Source: Diacronema lutheri (Eukaryota; Haptophyta; Pavlovophyceae; Pavlovales; Pavlovaceae). From it: a stretch of 64,000 nt of DNA. The notes beneath the pieces are model-generated. The model saw only the letters and a list, made by a program, of their open reading frames with translations. It had not been told where the DNA came from and did no database searches. The translations under genes were made by a program, and so were the position numbers. This document shows, piece by piece, positions 55,730 to 64,000 of the stretch. The stretch spans positions 186,001 to 250,000 of the forward strand of contig JAGTXO010000008.1 in NCBI GenBank assembly GCA_019448385.1, written 5' to 3'. The first letter of the stretch is position 1. Every line of letters starts with the position of its first letter.

Positions 55730-57538
55730 ATGCCGCGCGGCCAAAAGCTGTATGACGACGACGAGCTGTTCTATCCCGAGCCTGACGATGAGGATGACGC
55801 ATACTGGGAAGAGGACGACGGCGCAGCCGATGTGGACGCAGCCGCGCAGCAGCGCTGCCTTGACGCGCTCAAGCGCGACCTGGGCGACGCATTCACCGAC
55901 GCCGACCTGTCTAACGCGGCATTGGCGTGCGGCTTCGACGCCGAAGCCGCGACCGCGTGGCTGCTCGAGCCGCCCGCCACACCCGCGCTGCCGGACGGCG
56001 TCGCGGAGTTGAGCCTCAACGTCGGGCAGCAGCGGCCCGCGCAGCCGGCGCCGACGCCGCCGGCGGCCAAGGCCAAGGCTGAGCCTCCGGCCGCCGCGCG
56101 CACGCCGACCAAAGGCGCGGGCGGCGGCGGCGCGCGCAAGCCCGCCGCACCCGCCGTGCGCAGCGCCGCATCGCCGGCCGCGCCTTCGCTGCCTCCAAGC
56201 CGAGCGCTCAACCTCGTCGTGGTCGGGCACGTGGACGCGGGCAAGTCGACGCTCAGCGGCCGGCTCCTCGTCGAGAGCGGCGCGGTGAGCGCACAGGCGA
56301 TGTCGCGCCTGCAGCGCGAAGCCGCACAGGCCGGTAAGGCGTCGTTCGCGCTCGCGTGGCTGCTCGACGACGACTCGGCCGAGCGCGCGCGCGGGTTGAC
56401 TGTCGACGTGGCGCGCGCGCAGCTGCGTACGCTCTCGTACGACGTGACGCTGCTCGACACGCCGGGGCACCGCGACTTTGTGCCCGCCATGCTCACGGGC
56501 GCCGCGCAGGCCGACGCGGCGCTGCTCGTCGCCAACGCGAGCCCCGGCGAGTTTGAGACCGGCCTGGGCGCCCAGACACGCGAGCATGTCATTCTCTGCC
56601 GCTCTCTCGGTGTGAGCCATTGCCTCGTCGCGGTCAATCAGATGGATAAGGTGGGGTACGCCGCCGACGCGTTCGAGCGCGTGCGCGCCGCGCTCGCGCC
56701 CGTGCTTGCCGAGGCTGGCTTCGCGGCGGCATGCGTGCAGTACATGCCGTGTGCCGCATTCGACGGCGACAACGTCGCGCGCAGGGGCGAGCGCATGGGC
56801 TGGTGGGACGGGCCGACGGTGCTCGAGGCAATCGAGGGGCTGCCCGCGCCGCATCGCGACACCGCTGCGCCCGCGCGTCTGACTGTCCTCGACAGTTACA
56901 AGTCGCGGCTCGGCGGCGCGCTCACGCTCGCGGTGCGGTGCAATGGGGGCGCAGTTCGCCCCAAGGATCGATTGATCCTCGTGCCGGCGGGCGAGCTGGT
57001 GGTGGCGCGCGCCGTCGCCACGCTCGGCGAGCCCACTGTGGCGCTCGTCGACGGGCAGAGCGGCGAGATCGCCATCGCGCCGGCAGGCGGCGGCGGTGGC
57101 AACGCGGGAGCGATTGAGGCGCTCGGCGTGCAGCCAGGTTGGGTGCTGTGCGCTGCGGCTGCACCCGCCGTGTCTGCTCTCGAGATCGAGGCCAAAGTGC
57201 TCGCACTCGGGCTGCGCCGGCCGCTTGTCAAGGGCGAGGCCGTCGAGCTCCACGCGCACTGCGCGTGCGCGCCAGCGCTCATCTCGCGACTCGTGTGCGT
57301 GCTCGACCAGCACGGTGCGGTCGTGCCGCCGGCCGAGGGCGGGAGCGGCAGGCCGCGCTGCCTGCACTCGACGCAGCACGCCATCATCCGCGTGCGTCTC
57401 ACCGATGGGCCGGTTTGCCTCGAGACGTACAGCGCATGCCGCGCCCTCTCGCGTTTCACGCTCCGTGCCGGCTCTGAGACTCTTGTCGTCGGCATCGTCA
57501 CGGCGATCATCGCACAGGCCGCGCAGATGACGCGCTGA
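55730..57538 (+). CDS. HBS1: HBS1-like translational GTPase (ribosome rescue)
   Basis: 602 residues, intronless, start at ATG 55730. The N-terminus (YDDDELFYPEPDDEDDAYWE) and the UBA-like helices that follow form the HBS1 N-terminal domain. After a Pro/Ala linker, the GTPase domain has GHVDAGKSTLSGRLL (P-loop), RGLTVDVA (switch I region), DTPGHRDF (G3) and NQMDKVGY (G4). Two EF-Tu-like beta-barrels follow, ending HAIIRVRL and FTLRAGSETLVVGIV. HBS1 works with Dom34/Pelota to split stalled ribosomes in no-go and non-stop decay. The acidic N-terminus separates it from eEF1A and eRF3. Length matches yeast Hbs1. It converges with the GH26 gene (83 bp). Confidence 0.93.
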   Translation: MPRGQKLYDDDELFYPEPDDEDDAYWEEDDGAADVDAAAQQRCLDALKRDLGDAFTDADLSNAALACGFDAEAATAWLLEPPATPALPDGVAELSLNVGQQRPAQPAPTPPAAKAKAEPPAAARTPTKGAGGGGARKPAAPAVRSAASPAAPSLPPSRALNLVVVGHVDAGKSTLSGRLLVESGAVSAQAMSRLQREAAQAGKASFALAWLLDDDSAERARGLTVDVARAQLRTLSYDVTLLDTPGHRDFVPAMLTGAAQADAALLVANASPGEFETGLGAQTREHVILCRSLGVSHCLVAVNQMDKVGYAADAFERVRAALAPVLAEAGFAAACVQYMPCAAFDGDNVARRGERMGWWDGPTVLEAIEGLPAPHRDTAAPARLTVLDSYKSRLGGALTLAVRCNGGAVRPKDRLILVPAGELVVARAVATLGEPTVALVDGQSGEIAIAPAGGGGGNAGAIEALGVQPGWVLCAAAAPAVSALEIEAKVLALGLRRPLVKGEAVELHAHCACAPALISRLVCVLDQHGAVVPPAEGGSGRPRCLHSTQHAIIRVRLTDGPVCLETYSACRALSRFTLRAGSETLVVGIVTAIIAQAAQMTR

Positions 57539-57621
57539 ACGCGGCGCCCCCGCGAGGAGGCTAACCTAAACTGCTGTAAGGAAAAAAAAGCCTGAGTCGA
57601 AAAAGCGTTGCAGCCGGCCGC

Positions 57622-59049
57622 TCAGCGTGCGCCGGCGGCCGCACCCGACGCCGCGCTCGCCTGCTCGCCCGCAAGCAGTCCATCAGCGGCCGCCTCACCC
57701 AACCGCGTCCGCCCGCGTCCGAGGAGCACGCGTCGCGAGAAGCCGAGCGCGCCGAGTGCGAGCACGCCCACACCGACCAGCGAGCACCACACCGTGCGGG
57801 CGCGCGAGGCGCGCTGCCGGCTGATGGCAGCCGCGCCGTGCTCGCCCGACGTATGCTGCGCGGCCGCGGCCGCCGGCGCCACGCGCGCGGGCGCCGCACC
57901 CGCGGGCAGCGGCACGTGATGCGACGGCTTGTCCGGCGGCGGTGCAGGCGCCACGCCCATGGTCGTGCCGGGCTCGCAGCCGCGGTCGAAAGGCCCGAGG
58001 GTATAGCGCACGTGGTTGAGCACGCGGTTGCGCCAGAGGCGCGCGTGCCTCGGCTCCGCCTCAAGGCGCGTGTCGCCCCAGCCCTGCCCCGCCCACATGG
58101 GCTGGCTCGACCAGTCGCAGTCAATGTACGCGAGGAGGCGCACATCATGTGCGCGCACGAATGAGAGCAGGGGGCTGAACCATGAGCCCCATGTATCGCG
58201 CTCGGCCTTGCGCGGCGCGGGAGGCGCGGGTGGGGGCGGCGACGCGCCGCCGCGCACCGCTGTGCGACCCACCGCGCGGTGTGCCGTTGTGTTCAAGGGG
58301 AGCGTGCGTGGCGCGGGCGCCGGCTGAAGGCCGCCAAACGGCGTCGACTCGCAAATCATCAGCGGCAGGCCGTGCGCCTTGGCGATGCTCGCGACATTCT
58401 CCATGTGCGTCGTGTCGCGCGTCAGTAGCTGCTGGAACGCCGACAGCCCCACCCAGTCCGCGTACTCAACGCCTGGAAACCAATCGAGCACCGGGCGGCC
58501 GCCTGCCGGCTCAAAGCCCCACGAGTGCCACACAAACGCAACGTTGGGCACGCCGCGCGCGCGAAGGCGAGTGGTCACGTAGCGGAAGGCGGCGACAAAA
58601 GCCGCGGGCTCATACTTGTTGCTTGGGTTGTCGCATTCGTAGCCAAAGCGCAGGTAGACCGGCACGCGCGCGCGTGCGATCCAGTCGCCGAGCGCGTCGA
58701 TGCGCGCGTCGCGCCGCCCGCTCGTCACGTTGGCAAGGTCGCCGACGGCGTAGACGGCGAGCAGCAAGGAGGTGGACGGATACGCCTCGAGGAGCGCCGC
58801 CGCGTGCTGTACGCCGCCGCCGTAGTCGGTGGGGCTGTCGAGGCCGAGCAGCGAGTCGAGCGCCGTGTACGCCGACACGACCGCCGGCGTGCCGAACGCC
58901 GCCGCGTAGTCCGCGATCGAGTCCCGGTCCTGGCCGATGGCGATGAGCGTCTTGCCGCTGCGCGGCACGCACGGCGCCGACGAGGGGGCGCCGGTCAGCG
59001 CGGGCACGACGGTCGGCGCGGCCGGAAGCAGCAGGCAAAGCGCGAGCAT
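57622..59049 (-). CDS. GH26-like glycosidase (mannanase family) with C-terminal membrane anchor
   Basis: 475 residues from ATG 59049; an in-frame GTG at 59121 would only put a hydrophilic stretch before the signal peptide MLALCLLLPAAPTVVPAL. The domain shows KTLIAIGQDRDSI, PVYLRFGYECDNPSNKY (acid/base Glu), VAFVWHSWGFEP, EYADWVGLSAF and PLMICESTPFG (nucleophile Glu), the pattern of GH26-like beta-mannanases and related enzymes. After a Pro/Ala linker, a membrane helix (VWCSLVGVGVLALGALGF) sits near the C-terminus with basic residues after it. A secreted, membrane-tethered enzyme acting on cell-surface or scale polysaccharide is likely; the exact substrate is not known. A dispersed repeat begins 84 bp upstream of the start. 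Confidence 0.85.
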   Translation of the reverse strand: MLALCLLLPAAPTVVPALTGAPSSAPCVPRSGKTLIAIGQDRDSIADYAAAFGTPAVVSAYTALDSLLGLDSPTDYGGGVQHAAALLEAYPSTSLLLAVYAVGDLANVTSGRRDARIDALGDWIARARVPVYLRFGYECDNPSNKYEPAAFVAAFRYVTTRLRARGVPNVAFVWHSWGFEPAGGRPVLDWFPGVEYADWVGLSAFQQLLTRDTTHMENVASIAKAHGLPLMICESTPFGGLQPAPAPRTLPLNTTAHRAVGRTAVRGGASPPPPAPPAPRKAERDTWGSWFSPLLSFVRAHDVRLLAYIDCDWSSQPMWAGQGWGDTRLEAEPRHARLWRNRVLNHVRYTLGPFDRGCEPGTTMGVAPAPPPDKPSHHVPLPAGAAPARVAPAAAAAQHTSGEHGAAAISRQRASRARTVWCSLVGVGVLALGALGFSRRVLLGRGRTRLGEAAADGLLAGEQASAASGAAAGAR

Positions 59050-59132
59050 GTGTGCGCTCCGCGCTCCTCGACCCGATGTCGATGCCCGCCCCGATCCGAT
59101 GTCCGCGCAAAAAGAATACACCCCCTATAGTG

Positions 59133-59253
59133 CACAGGGTCGGCGCCCTGATTTCGGCCTGATGTTGCGTGCGCCCTGTCGCTCGCTCCGTTTGTCCAGC
59201 CACGGCCCCGTGCGCGCCCCTCCTGCTGACCCGCCTGTAAGCGTCGTTAGTAT
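59133..59253 (+). repeat. 121-bp dispersed repeat, copy B
   Basis: About 97 percent identical to 35819-35939. It starts CACAGGGTCGGCGCCCTG (hairpin CAGGG...CCCTG) and ends CGTCGTTAGTAT. It lies between the GH26 start and the 3' end of the Fanzor-like gene, in a position where one end of a mobile element carrying that gene would be expected. No matching inverted copy is visible before the window ends. Confidence 0.75.
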
Positions 59254-59358
59254 ATATTAATGCGGGAATCGACGACATTGGTGGCTACTCGATTCCCCCG
59301 CAGCTGGTGCTGACCCCGCTGTCCTGACGTAAGCGCCGTTAGTATATTCATACGGGAC
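59236..59358 (+). repeat. Direct repeat pair next to copy B
   Basis: TAAGCGTCGTTAGTATAT (from 59238) recurs as TAAGCGCCGTTAGTATAT-like sequence (from 59327). Both are followed by AT(G/A)CGGGA(A/C)TC and preceded by CTGACCC or CTGACCCC sequence, so about 45 bp are related. The intervening ~45 bp differ. This may be a duplicated element end. Confidence 0.65.
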
Positions 59359-59777
59359 TCATTTGGAAAAACGTATAGATGGTCAAGCCAAATCCGATCA
59401 GGGGCACGATCGCGCCCCGAGTGCAGCGCGGGCCGTTCGGAAGGACGTCCTTGTGAGGGAGCTCTTCGCGTTTGGCGAGCGGGGGAGCACGACGCGCAGC
59501 GTTGCTGCGGCGGCGTGCGGGCGGCGAGCAGCGGTCGGGCTGCTCGCGACGAGGCCGGAGCAGACGGCGCCGTGGCCGCCGGCGCAGGTGACGCGCGCCG
59601 ACGAGCCGTAGCGAGCGTCCGTGATCCGCACGGCGGTTGGAGCGGGCCGGCTGGTGCGGCGCGCTCGGCCACGGGTGGCGGCGTGCACGGTCGTGCCGCG
59701 CGCGGCACGCGTCGCCAGCCGCGCGCGACCTGGGCAGAGCCCGCAAAGCGTCGACCGCTGCGCGGCTCGGCCGTGCG
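59254..59777. other. 3' flank of the Fanzor-like gene; no convincing gene
   Basis: About 520 bp after the Fanzor stop (minus-strand sense). In TnpB and Fanzor loci the guide-RNA scaffold typically lies at or just past the 3' end of the ORF and overlaps the element end, so this is where such an RNA would be sought. I cannot fold it here. Open frames on the minus strand cross it but show no family motif. Confidence 0.4.
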
Positions 59778-62700
59778 TCAACGCCGGCCGCGCTTCGGCC
59801 CGCGCGCGCTGCCGCCGCCGGCACTGGCGCTGGCAGCTCCGCGGGCGGGGGTGCGGGCGCGAGAGCCGCCGCCGCCACCGCCGCCGCGCCCGCCGCCGTC
59901 GTCGCCACCGCCGTCGCCGCCGCCGCCTCCCCCGCCGTCATCGTCGTCGTCGCCGCCGCCGCCTCCGTCGCCGTCGCCGTCGCCGTCGCCCTCGCCGCCG
60001 CCGCCGTCGCCGCTGCCATCGTCGTCGTCGTCGTCGTCGCCCTCGTCGTCGCCCTCGTCGTCGCCGTCGCACTCGTCGTCGCAGTCGTCGCCCTCGCCGT
60101 GCACCATGCGCTCCTCACGCTCCCACACCTCGCCGCGCGCCCACCAGGCGAGCACGAGGGCAAAGCGCTCAGGCGTCGACGTGGTGTCGCGCCCGGCCGC
60201 GTGCGCCGCCATGTCGTGCACGTCGTAGAAGATGTTGCGCGCGGCGTTGTAGTCGCGGTGCACGGGCTTCTTGCCGCCGTTGCACGCCGGGCAGATGACG
60301 AGCGCGTGCACCGTGCGCGTGCCGCCCTTTGCCACGGGCAGGCGCGGGTTCTGCGCGAGCTCCGCGCCGCAGCGCTGCAGCCTGCCGCCCTTGGCGAGCC
60401 GCGGCATCGAGCAGTGCATCGACGTGTACGGCTCGGGCACGAAGACGGCCGCGACGCCGCGCCGCCGCAGCTCGCGCAGCAGCCCCACCTGGAAGGCGGG
60501 CGGCGCGCCCTTGGGCTGCGCGCCCTTGTGGTCGCGCAGCCACTTGCCCACGCACACGAGCAGCCGGTCGCGCGTCACGCCGTCGACACAGTGCGCCGCG
60601 ATGAGCGCCTCGGCGACGCGCGCCGCGTTGGACCGCCCGCCGCTGTCGCGCCGCCAGCGCTCCTTCCGGCGCGCCGGCGCGTCGTACACGTGCTCGGCGG
60701 CGCGCTCGCGCACCCGCGCGCTCTCGCGGTGGAAGGCGATGTATTTGCCCGCGTCGAGCACCTTGGCGCTGTGCGCCTCGCCAAGCCGCGCCTCGTCCGC
60801 CTCCACGCTGAACTCCTCGCCGCGCCCGTCGGTGCGCACGCGCCGCCGCGCCGCGTTGGTCTTGGCCGTCTCGCGCGCAAAGCCCGCGGCGCGCGCGCGC
60901 GCGCGCTGCGTGAACTGCCGCCAGACGGCCGCCCGCCCGACGTGCGCAGAGTAGGTGGTGATGTTGCCCATGTTCGGGTCGGCCGCGACGACGACCGCCG
61001 CCTCGACGTCGATCGCCCGCCGCAGCTCGGAGCCGAGCGCGACGGCGATGCGCCCGTCCGGCCGGCGCCAGCGGTGCAGGACGCCCGAGCCGCCGGCCGG
61101 CGCCTGCGCCTTCGGCACGAGGACGGTCCCGACGGCGTGCACGGCGACGCCATCTGTCACCACCGACTTGACGGGCTGCCGGCCCGGGAGCGGCACGCGC
61201 GGCAGCGGCGCGAGGCCAACCCACGAGCGCCGCGCGTGCCACGGCAGATCGGCCGGCGGCCGCTCGCGCCCGGCGTAGTCGAAGACGCGGTTGGAGATGT
61301 CGAAGCGCGTCGCAAAGACCGCGTACCTGACGCGCACGTCCGACATCGGCGGGGTGTTGCCGTTTGTGCCTGTCCACTTGATCGGCTCGCCATCGTGGTC
61401 GCGCAGGTCCAGCGCCTTGAGCCGCGCGCGCAGCTCCTTGCGCTCGTCATCCGAAAGCGTCACCCAGATGGCGCTCGCGGCGAGGCGCACGTTGCGCGGC
61501 ACCTGCGCGCAGCGCGCGGCGCGCGAGCGCGCGGGCGCGTGACCAACCTGGCCGCGGGGCGGCGCGCACGGCGGCGGCGCGCGCGCTTGGGCGCTCGGCG
61601 GCGGCAGCGGCAGCCACGCCTCGCGCGCACATTGTGCGTGCGCAGCGGCGCCACATTGTACCGCGGCGGCCGTCCGGTCAGCTGCGTGTGGATGTGCGCG
61701 AGCCGGCAGAGCAGCGCCTGCCCCTCGGCCACGTGCTGCAGGGTGCGGATCTGCACGAGGAAGTAGCGCGTCGTGTGCCGGTCGTAGTTCCACCTTTTCG
61801 TGGGCGTGCACTTGTAGTCGATCTTGTGGAGGACCATGTCGGGCAGGTGGCGGTCGAGCGCGGCGGGGCAGCCGACGCGCGCGCCCTCCACGTCGCCGCG
61901 CAGCAGCCGCTCGCACAGCTCGCGCACGCGCGCGTTTCGCTGCATCTCGGGCAGCGCGACGAGCGCCTCGTCGCGCTCGACTGCCGCGCGGACGACGTCG
62001 CGGAGCAGCCCGTTCACGACGCGCGATGGATGCATCAGGCACGCGGTGGACACCTGCGTCGCCTCCGCCTCGAGGATCTCCGTGAGGCCCACCGCGCAGA
62101 CGGGCTGGACGCCCTCGGCCATCTCGCCGACGGCGCGCGCCGTCGCCGCCTTGGTCTGCGCGGCGGCTTGCTCGGCGGGCTTGCCTCGGGGCGCTGCACC
62201 GTACGTGCTCTCGTCCTTGTGCCAGCCGATGGCCGAGAAGATCGCACGGACGGTTCCCTTGTCCATCGTGGTCGACGTGTGCACGCTGGTCGACGGGCCG
62301 CCCGACGCCGCGCCGACGGCCTGCGCGCTCGCCACCGCAGCCTCGTCGCGCACCACCTTGTTGATGACGCGGTACGCCTGTGTCGTGAGCCTGTGCACGG
62401 CCGCCGCGATGCGCCGCAGCTCCTTCCGCGCACCGGGCTGCGCCGTCACCGCCTGCGGCCCCGCGTTGAGCGTCGAGCGCTTGACCACGAAGCCCGGGAG
62501 CACGCTGACGCGCGTGCGCGCCGTCGCGCCGCCGGCGGCGCGCGCGCTCGGCGCAGCGGGCTCGTCCACGCGCGCGCGCTCGACGCCGCGCGCGCGGGGA
62601 ACGCTCGGCGCGCGCGCGCCCGCGGCGTCGCGCGCGCTCGCGGCGGCACCCGCCGCGGCGCGCTTGCCCGCGGCGCCCGACTCGCCGTGCGCGCGAAGCG

Positions 62701-64000
62701 GCGCCGACGCCAATGCCGACGCCGCGCCCGCGCCGCCGCTGCCGCTGCCCGATACGCCCGCGCGCCGCTTCTGCTCGTCGCGCGTCTTGCGGAACTGGGC
62801 GACGAGGTCGCTGCTCACGTTGGCCTCAGGCTCCCACGTGTCGGCGCTCTCGTCGTAGCCCCGCCACCTGATCCGGAACTGGAACGTCACCTTCTTGCCC
62901 GCCTTGCGGCGCTCGTCGACGACCGCCTCGACCTCGTACGTGCGCGCCTCCTCGTCGACGCTCGCGCCCGCCGCGCTCGCGCCCGTGTCCGGCCACCCAG
63001 CGACCGTGCCGCCCAGCCTCTCGGCGGCCGCGCGCAGCTGCCGCTCGCGCTGGGCGGCCGCGGCGCCTCGCGCGACCAGCGCGGGCAGCATGCCCGCGCC
63101 GCCCGCGAGGCCGTGCGCGCCGACGCTGGCGGTCATCAGCGCGTCGAGGCACGCGAACGTTGCGAGCGCACGCGCGCCATCGTCGCCGCCGCGCGGCTGC
63201 GAGCGCACGACGGGCGATGGCCGCGGCTCCCCCTCGGCCGCGAGCAGCGGCCAGATCGCACTGGCCAGCGCGACGGCATGCGCGCCGACCGCGACGGCCA
63301 CGTCCGCGTCGAGCGGCGCAAAGTCGTAGCGCACGAGCGCGGCCGGGCGCGAGTCGTCCGTCGGCCGGTCGGCGACGAGCAGCCCGACCGGGCGCGGCGG
63401 CTCGCCGGACGGCGCGGCGACGGGCACGCAGAGGAGCACGACGAGCAGGCGCGGCGTGCCGCCGAGCAGCGCGCGCGCGGCATCCGCCCCGTCGGCTCCG
63501 CCGCGCGCGGCCGCGGCGAGCAGCTCGGCCGCGCGCGTCGGGCCCAGCGCCGTGCGCGCGTCCTTGCGCGCGCGTGCGCGGGCCGTGTACGCGGCGCAGG
63601 CGTCGTCGAGCACCGCCGCGCTGGGCGCGGTGCCAGTCGTCGCCCACGCGCGCAGCGCGTCGCGCACCCGCGTGACGATCGCCTGGTCGACTGCCGCCTC
63701 GCCGGCAGCGTGCGCCGGCGCGCACGCCGGCGGTGCGGCGGCAGGCGCGAGCGCGGGCGCGCCGTCGGCGCCGTCAACGCCGACGGCGCCGTCGGCGCGC
63801 CGCCACGCGAGCTTCGCCTCGATCTGCTGCCGGACGGCGTGGCAGTGCCGGTCGATGCCGCGCGCGTCGTCGAGCGCGGCCAGCGCGTCCTCAGCGGCGG
63901 GACGGCCGCTCGCGTCCGCGACGGCCTGCAGGCAGAGCAGCGCGGCCGCACGCGCGTTGCACGCGCTCTGCGGCTCGGGCGCGAGCGCGAGCCCGAGCTC
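59778..64000 (-). CDS. Chromodomain-Fanzor: RuvC nuclease of the eukaryotic TnpB-like family, N-terminus beyond window
   Basis: Exons 64000-61631 (open to the edge) and 61502-59778, intron GTGCGC...GCGCAG of 128 bp, phase 0; about 1364 residues visible. Numbered from the edge, residues ~353-403 form a chromodomain: YEVEAVVDERRK, then FRIRWRGYDESADTWEPE. The Tyr, Trp and Tyr that form the methyl-lysine cage are all present. After an Ala-rich linker, ~520-790 is the Fanzor N-terminal part (KELRRIAAAVHRLTTQAYRV, IDYKCTPTKRWNYDRHTTRY). Exon 2 holds the RuvC core: AADPNMGN (RuvC-I Asp, ~962), VPEPYTSMHC (RuvC-II Glu, ~1144), a zinc ribbon with HC, RCG and CPAC, and HRDYNAARNIF (RuvC-III Asp, ~1210). 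The tail is Asp/Gly-rich and ends RGPKRGRR, a likely nuclear signal. Fanzors are RNA-guided nucleases of eukaryotic mobile elements. All catalytic residues look intact. Its intron shares the host GTGCGC donor. Confidence 0.88.

Noticed and set aside
59348-60163. Minus-strand frame ending in a hydrophobic stretch (GAIVPLIGFGLTIYTFF), considered as a last Fanzor exon or a separate gene
   Set aside because: Most of it is an out-of-frame reading of the Fanzor Asp/Gly-rich tail; no acceptor or family support was found for the final part.
59778-64000. Recent acquisition of the Fanzor gene from a virus
   Set aside because: Its GC content matches the host by eye and its intron uses the local GTGCGC donor, so the sequence itself gives no sign of recent transfer.
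1-64000. tRNA, rRNA or other structured RNA genes
   Set aside because: None was recognised by eye on either strand; a covariance search could still find small ones.

Overview
This is nuclear DNA from a very GC-rich, photosynthetic, flagellated alga with a red-type secondary plastid. The evidence is as follows. A fucoxanthin/chlorophyll a/c-type antenna protein carries an A|FNAP bipartite leader. A CYP38/TLP40-like thylakoid-lumen cyclophilin has a double targeting leader. Two genes are typical of centrioles and motile cilia (WDR90/POC16 and CFAP47). Spliceosomal introns are present, and genes are packed head-to-head with gaps of 33-190 bp. A haptophyte (for example Pavlovales) fits best and a pelagophyte is the main alternative; this assignment is inference.

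Layout from left to right: an FAD oxidoreductase (cut by the left edge); a propeller-DysF-VPS9-LRAT-like giant protein; a PSI/RING-H2 ubiquitin ligase; a DUF1295 steroid-reductase-like membrane protein; a ~3,670-residue histone deacetylase fused to MORN repeats and ~1,900 residues of Ala/Gln-rich helical repeat; the CYP38-like cyclophilin; ESF1 (rRNA processing); the antenna protein; an unrecognised small protein; WDR90/POC16; a zinc-ribbon SDR; a nucleoside hydrolase-membrane-TIR-like fusion; a QueA-QueH fusion (queuosine synthesis); mitochondrial-type bL34; CFAP47 with a 1.5-kb satellite inside an intron; HBS1 (ribosome rescue); a GH26 glycosidase; and, running off the right edge, a Fanzor-type (eukaryotic TnpB-like) RuvC protein fused to a chromodomain.

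The strongest candidate for an undescribed system is the chromodomain-Fanzor at 59778-64000. It combines a predicted RNA-guided nuclease fold with an intact methyl-lysine reader, and a dispersed 121-bp repeat lies beyond its 3' end. Other notable points are the giant HDAC fusion, the nucleoside hydrolase-TIR-like fusion, the QueA-QueH fusion and the Rab5-GEF-like multidomain protein.

I inferred 17 introns by matching reading frames and protein-family continuity across them. Eleven begin GTGCG, one is GC-AG, and two hold tandem arrays whose repeat units themselves look like mini-introns. Exon joins are predictions from sequence; no transcript data were available. No tRNA, rRNA or CRISPR array was seen.
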